A stretch of 64,000 nt of DNA from positions 4,068,587 through 4,132,586 of the forward strand of contig NZ_CP015418.1 of NCBI RefSeq assembly GCF_001633165.1, read 5' to 3'. The position numbers and the translations under genes are program-made. Below are positions 60,094-64,000 of the stretch, one piece after another. Each line of letters begins with the position of its first letter. The first letter of the stretch is position 1. The notes beneath the pieces were generated by a model. The model saw only the letters and a list, made by a program, of their open reading frames with translations, was not told the origin of the DNA and searched no databases. Origin of the DNA: Rhodovulum sulfidophilum DSM 1374. Its GTDB lineage: Bacteria > Pseudomonadota > Alphaproteobacteria > Rhodobacterales > Rhodobacteraceae.

Positions 60094-62705
60094 TCCTTCC
60101 CGCGCTGCTGATCCTGCTGGCCGGACCCGCGCAGGCCATGCCGCCGGTGGTGGCGGCCCTTGGCGTTGCGGCGGGCGGCTGGATGGCCGGGCTGACCGCG
60201 ACCGCCATCATGGGCCAGGCCGCGCTCGCGGCCGTGCTGACCGGCATCCAGATGGCGATGGCGAAGAAACCCAAGGCCAAGACCCGTGACGAGATCACGC
60301 TCAACCGGATCCAGCCGGTCACCACGGGCCGGATCCTCTATGGCGAACGCATGCTCGGGGGCTCGATTGTCGCCCGCGCCACCACCGAGGCCGGGGGCAA
60401 GCCGCATCGCCGCTATCACTCGATCATGCCGCTGGCCTGCCACGAGATCGACGGCGCGGTCGAGATCTGGCTGGGCGAGACGCTGGTCTGGACCGAGGCG
60501 CAATACCGCCGCGATGAAGCCGCGGGCACGGGCGATCCGTATCACTGGGGCCAGGTCGGAAGCGATTACCAGGGCCGCGTGCGCCTCCGCGTCCACAATG
60601 GCACCGAGGATCAGGCGGCCGAGGCCCGCTATGTCGCGGCCGCCCGCGAATGGACCGAGGCGCATCGGCTGCGCGGCGTGGCCTATGTCTATTTCGAGGC
60701 CGATTACGACCGCGATCTCTTCCCCAGCGGCGCGCCCCAGATCCGGGTCCGCGCCCGCGGCAAGCGGGTGCTCGATCCGCGCGACGGCCAGGTCAAATAC
60801 AGCACCAACCCGGCGCTCTGCCTGCGCGATTACATGCTGACGCCGCAGCTCCGCGGCGGGCCGGGCTGGCGCCCCGGGGATCTCGACGAGGACACGATCC
60901 TGGCGCTGGCCAACCTGGCCGAGGAACAGGTGCCGCTGGCCTCGGGCAGGGCCGAGGACCGCTATGCCTTCAACGGCGTGCTCGAGACCGAGGCCACCGC
61001 GGCCGAGAACCTCAACGACCTGTCTTCCTCCTGGGGCGGCTGGTGGACCTGCGAGCGCGGCCGCCTGACCGTCGGGGGCGCGGCCTGGGAGGAGCCCGCC
61101 TTCACCGTCACCGAGGACATGCTGGTCGGCGGGATCCAGGTCACCGCCCGCAAGCCCTTCGAGGAGCAGTTCAACACCGTGAAGGCGCAATATGCCGATC
61201 CGGAGAACGAGCATGTCGTGACCGATCTGCCGGTGCTGGACAGCGCCACCTATATCGCGGCCGACAATGGCGAGCCGCTGGTGCTCGACATGGGCGAGCT
61301 GCCGGGCGAGACCGGCTTTGCCCGCGGCCAGCGGCTGATGAAGCTGGCACTGCTGAAGGGCCGCCGCCAGAAGCAGGTCACGCTGCCCTGTTCGCTTGCC
61401 GCCTGGCCGGTGCGGCGGGGCGACAACATCCGGGTCTCGCTGCCGCGCCGGGGCTGGACGGCCAAGACCTTCGAGGTCACCGGCCGCACCGTCCATATCG
61501 GCAAGGACGGGGTCCGCGTCACGCTGAGCTGCATCGAGACCGGCCCCGCAATCTTCGACTGGCGGACCTCGGAGGAGACGCCCAAGCCCGCGGGCGGGAT
61601 CCCGACGCTGCCCTCGCCGACCGCAAAACCGGTGGTGAGCGCGCCGACCATGACCGAGGCGCTTTACGAGACCCGCGGCGGCGGCGGGGTCAAGACCCGG
61701 GTCCGGCTGGCGGCCACCACCGACAATCCCTTCATTGACGCCTGGCAGTTCGCCTGGCGCCCGGTCTCGGCCCCCGAGCCCACGCTGCGCGGGCTCACCG
61801 ATACGCCCGAGGACATGATCGACGACGTGGCGCCCGGCCCCTATGCCTTCGGCGTGCGCGGCCGCAATGCGCGCGGCATCTGGTCGGACTGGGCCTGGGC
61901 AGGCGCCACTGCCGTGCAGGGCGAGAACGCCCCGCCGGGCGCCATCACCGGGCTTTCGGTGCAGGCCTCGGGCGGCGCGGTCGCGATGCTGCGCTGGGAC
62001 CGGCATCCCTCGCTCGACGTGCGCCAGGGCGGCCGGATCGAGTTCCGCCACGCGACCGCGCAGGCGGGTGCCAGCTGGCAGAGCTCGACCGGCATCGGCA
62101 AATCGGTCTCGGGCGGGGTCACCGAGGCGACCCTGCCGCTCAAATCCGGCACCTATCTCGCGCGCCCCTATGACGCGATGGGCACGCCCGGCCCGGTCTC
62201 GGGGATCGCGGTCCGCGCCGCCTCGATCATCCCGACCACGACCGTCGCCACCCTGGCCGAGGCCCCTGGCTTTGCCGGGACCGCCACCGGCTGCCACGCG
62301 GCGGGCGGCGTGCTGGCAATGGCGCCGGGCGAGACCCGCGCGCGCTACGCCTTCGCGGGCCGGGTCGATCTGGGCGCGGTCCAGCCGGTGCGGCTGATCT
62401 CGGATATCGAGCTCCTGATCTCGGAGGCCCGGGACCTGTTCTGGCAGCCCTCCGGCACGGCGATGTGGACGCCGCCCGATGCGCGGCTCTGGCTCGGATC
62501 GACGGATGCCTATGGCGATGTCGACCTGCAGGTCTCGCTCACCGACGACGACCCCGAAACCGCCCGCTGGGGGCCCTGGCAGAGCTTCGATGCCGCCGAC
62601 TTCTCGGGCCGGGCCTTCCGCTTCCGCGCGGTCCTGAGCGTCGAGAGCCCCGATTACACCATCGGCATCACGGGCCTGACCGTGACCGCCCTCCAGGCCG
62701 CATGA
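60078..62705 (+). CDS. Tail-tip / central fibre protein (lambda J-like), prophage 2
   Basis: An 875-residue protein nearly identical to 32501-35140 except for the N-terminal ~25 residues (MAYRLILPALLILLAGPAQA) and scattered changes. It overlaps the NlpC/P60-like gene by 16 bp, the expected context for this gene. Confidence 0.85.
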   Translation: MAYRLILPALLILLAGPAQAMPPVVAALGVAAGGWMAGLTATAIMGQAALAAVLTGIQMAMAKKPKAKTRDEITLNRIQPVTTGRILYGERMLGGSIVARATTEAGGKPHRRYHSIMPLACHEIDGAVEIWLGETLVWTEAQYRRDEAAGTGDPYHWGQVGSDYQGRVRLRVHNGTEDQAAEARYVAAAREWTEAHRLRGVAYVYFEADYDRDLFPSGAPQIRVRARGKRVLDPRDGQVKYSTNPALCLRDYMLTPQLRGGPGWRPGDLDEDTILALANLAEEQVPLASGRAEDRYAFNGVLETEATAAENLNDLSSSWGGWWTCERGRLTVGGAAWEEPAFTVTEDMLVGGIQVTARKPFEEQFNTVKAQYADPENEHVVTDLPVLDSATYIAADNGEPLVLDMGELPGETGFARGQRLMKLALLKGRRQKQVTLPCSLAAWPVRRGDNIRVSLPRRGWTAKTFEVTGRTVHIGKDGVRVTLSCIETGPAIFDWRTSEETPKPAGGIPTLPSPTAKPVVSAPTMTEALYETRGGGGVKTRVRLAATTDNPFIDAWQFAWRPVSAPEPTLRGLTDTPEDMIDDVAPGPYAFGVRGRNARGIWSDWAWAGATAVQGENAPPGAITGLSVQASGGAVAMLRWDRHPSLDVRQGGRIEFRHATAQAGASWQSSTGIGKSVSGGVTEATLPLKSGTYLARPYDAMGTPGPVSGIAVRAASIIPTTTVATLAEAPGFAGTATGCHAAGGVLAMAPGETRARYAFAGRVDLGAVQPVRLISDIELLISEARDLFWQPSGTAMWTPPDARLWLGSTDAYGDVDLQVSLTDDDPETARWGPWQSFDAADFSGRAFRFRAVLSVESPDYTIGITGLTVTALQAA

Positions 62706-62712
62706 GGATGAC

Positions 62713-63549
62713 ATGACCCAAGCCACCTATCTGCTCGACACCGGCCATACCAAGGCCCAGGCCTTCGCCATGCTGCAGGGCGTGCTTTCCGCGATCCAGA
62801 GCGGAAATGCAGGCGCCACCCCGCCCGCCGAGACGGCGGCCGGCATGATCTGGGTCGATACCGACGCCCGCGCCCTGAAGATGCGCAATGTCCCGAACAA
62901 TGGCTGGATCACGCTGGGCAGCTTCGCCTCCGGCACGTTCGTTCCGGCCGGGGTGAACCAGCTGACCGAGGCGCAGGCGAAGGATGCGTTTTCCGACATC
63001 TACGGCGCTGTCACGGGCCAGATCCTGGCCGCCGCCATCGATGCGCGGGTGAGAGCCACGGGGGCCCCCGTCAACGAGGCCGTCTGGCACCCCTATGACA
63101 TGGTTCGCGTCGGCGATGGCGCAGACGGGCTGTTCTGGGACCATTCCTTGACGGGGAACCAGCGGTACGTTCAAACCCCCGACTTTGAAGACGGGTACGA
63201 GTACATGCTCAGGATCATGGGCATGGAGTGGCATGGGTACGGCAATAAGCGCCCAACAATCAAAGGCTTCATCGAGCAGACGGGGCGTTATGCTTCTGCG
63301 ATGGCTATGGCTGGCGACGTCGAGCCCTCAACCGGCTTTCATGTGATGATTCGCTTGCTCTTCCCGAGAGTGCCGAGCCCGTTCTTCGGCATCGAAGGTA
63401 AGATCCCCTCAGGGCAAATAAGGACATCGACGCTTGGAGGGAACGACCGGACGGTATCCAGGGCTGAGATCTCCTGGGCCGACGGGGACACCGACATCAG
63501 GGCTGGCAAGATGTACCTGTATCGCCGCCGTGAGTACATTTCGGGCTGA
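62713..63549 (+). CDS. Tail fibre/receptor-binding protein, prophage 2
   Basis: A 278-residue protein sharing the first ~105 residues with the prophage 1 fibre, then diverging (QILAAAIDARVRATGAPVNE...) until a final RRREYISG. The C-terminal half is less GC-rich. The different tip predicts a different receptor. Confidence 0.75.
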   Translation: MTQATYLLDTGHTKAQAFAMLQGVLSAIQSGNAGATPPAETAAGMIWVDTDARALKMRNVPNNGWITLGSFASGTFVPAGVNQLTEAQAKDAFSDIYGAVTGQILAAAIDARVRATGAPVNEAVWHPYDMVRVGDGADGLFWDHSLTGNQRYVQTPDFEDGYEYMLRIMGMEWHGYGNKRPTIKGFIEQTGRYASAMAMAGDVEPSTGFHVMIRLLFPRVPSPFFGIEGKIPSGQIRTSTLGGNDRTVSRAEISWADGDTDIRAGKMYLYRRREYISG

Positions 63550-63577
63550 GCGCCTCCCCCCCCCCACGTCCCGATCC

Positions 63578-63597
63578 CCCCGCTTCGGCGGGGTTTT
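63578..63597 (+). terminator. Rho-independent terminator after the fibre gene
   Basis: CCCCGC-TTCG-GCGGGG followed by TTTT, 28 bp past the fibre stop codon. It has a stable UUCG tetraloop. Prophage 1 lacks it at the corresponding place (35994-36063). Confidence 0.85.
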
Positions 63598-63710
63598 CCA
63601 TGCCCGGAGATTGGCTGTGACCATGATCGGCATCGCCCTCAGCCCCTGCGCAGCCCGGTCCCGCCGGGCGCCCGCGGCCGACATCTGACCCGCCCAGGAA
63701 GGAGCCCGCC

Positions 63711-63998
63711 ATGCAGGAATTGACCACGCAGATCCGGGACTGGTGGGCGGTGATGCTCTCGCTGCTCGGGCTGGCCGTCTGGTCGGTGCGGCTCGAGGCG
63801 CGCGCCCGCACCAATACCGCCGCGCTCGACCGCGAGACCGCCCGGCTGGCCGAGGAGATCCGCGCCCTCGAGGCCCGCTGGCAGCGGCAGCGCGCCGAGG
63901 ATCTCGCCGCCCGCCAGCGCGACCGCGAGGAGACCAACGCGCTGCTCCGCGAGCTTCGCGCCGACATCAAGACCGTCCTGCAGCGCGTCCCGCGCTGA
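63711..63998 (+). CDS. DUF2730-like membrane-anchored coiled-coil protein, prophage 2
   Basis: Identical product to 36064-36351. AAGGAG precedes the ATG. Lysis genes are expected to follow beyond the window. Confidence 0.7.
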   Translation: MQELTTQIRDWWAVMLSLLGLAVWSVRLEARARTNTAALDRETARLAEEIRALEARWQRQRAEDLAARQRDREETNALLRELRADIKTVLQRVPR

Positions 63999-64000
63999 TC

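Larger units (their letters stand above)
45163..64000. mobile_element. Prophage 2 (continues beyond the window)
   Basis: It has its own integrase, leftward early operon, different repressor/Cro pair, replication genes with iterons, tape measure, baseplate, tail tip and fibre genes. Shared genes are very similar to prophage 1. Large terminase, portal, protease, capsid, connectors and tail tube genes are absent from this window. The right att site and any lysis genes are outside. It may be defective alone. Confidence 0.9.

Overview
The window is high-GC alphaproteobacterial DNA, most likely from the Rhodobacteraceae (a Rhodovulum/Rhodobacter-type genome). This is inferred from GC-rich codon use, malate synthase G, a stand-alone PhaC-like hydrolase, the psd-pssA pair and a HemP-type peptide. 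No species marker is present.

Layout. Positions 1-12375 are chromosomal: the end of a two-component histidine kinase with a decayed downstream region, a class V aminotransferase, malate synthase G, a PhaC-like hydrolase followed by a P-type H+-ATPase, HemP, psd-pssA and a MarR regulator. A tRNA-Cys(GCA) lies at 13403-13476. Two related prophages follow in tandem in the same orientation, bounded by a 44-bp repeat of the 3' part of that tRNA (13433-13476 and 45163-45206). Each carries a tyrosine integrase just inside its left boundary.

Prophage 1 (13433-45206) has a leftward early block (integrase, small genes, two DNA methyltransferases), an S24 repressor/Cro switch, a rightward replication block, HNH/terminase, an HK97-type head module, connectors and tail tube, then a tail-tip protein, fibre and lysis genes. 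Beyond lysis there is a methyltransferase with a hairpin-rich leader, an exported HNH nuclease, an AT-rich four-gene operon resembling an ABC-three-component (ABC-3C) conflict system, and a small regulator/metal-related region. Prophage 2 (45163 to beyond the window) shares most early, replication and tail-tip genes at very high similarity. It has a different repressor, Cro and operators, and a different fibre C-terminus.

The most striking point is that the virion gene sets are complementary. Prophage 1 has terminase, capsid, connector and tail-tube genes but no tape measure or three baseplate genes. Prophage 2 has the tape measure and baseplate genes but no large terminase, portal, protease, capsid or tail tube within the window. 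Together they would supply a complete siphovirus set. Other points of note are an FtsK-gamma/GapR-like fusion that is whole in prophage 2 and deleted in prophage 1, and the ABC-3C-like cassette with an added membrane protein.
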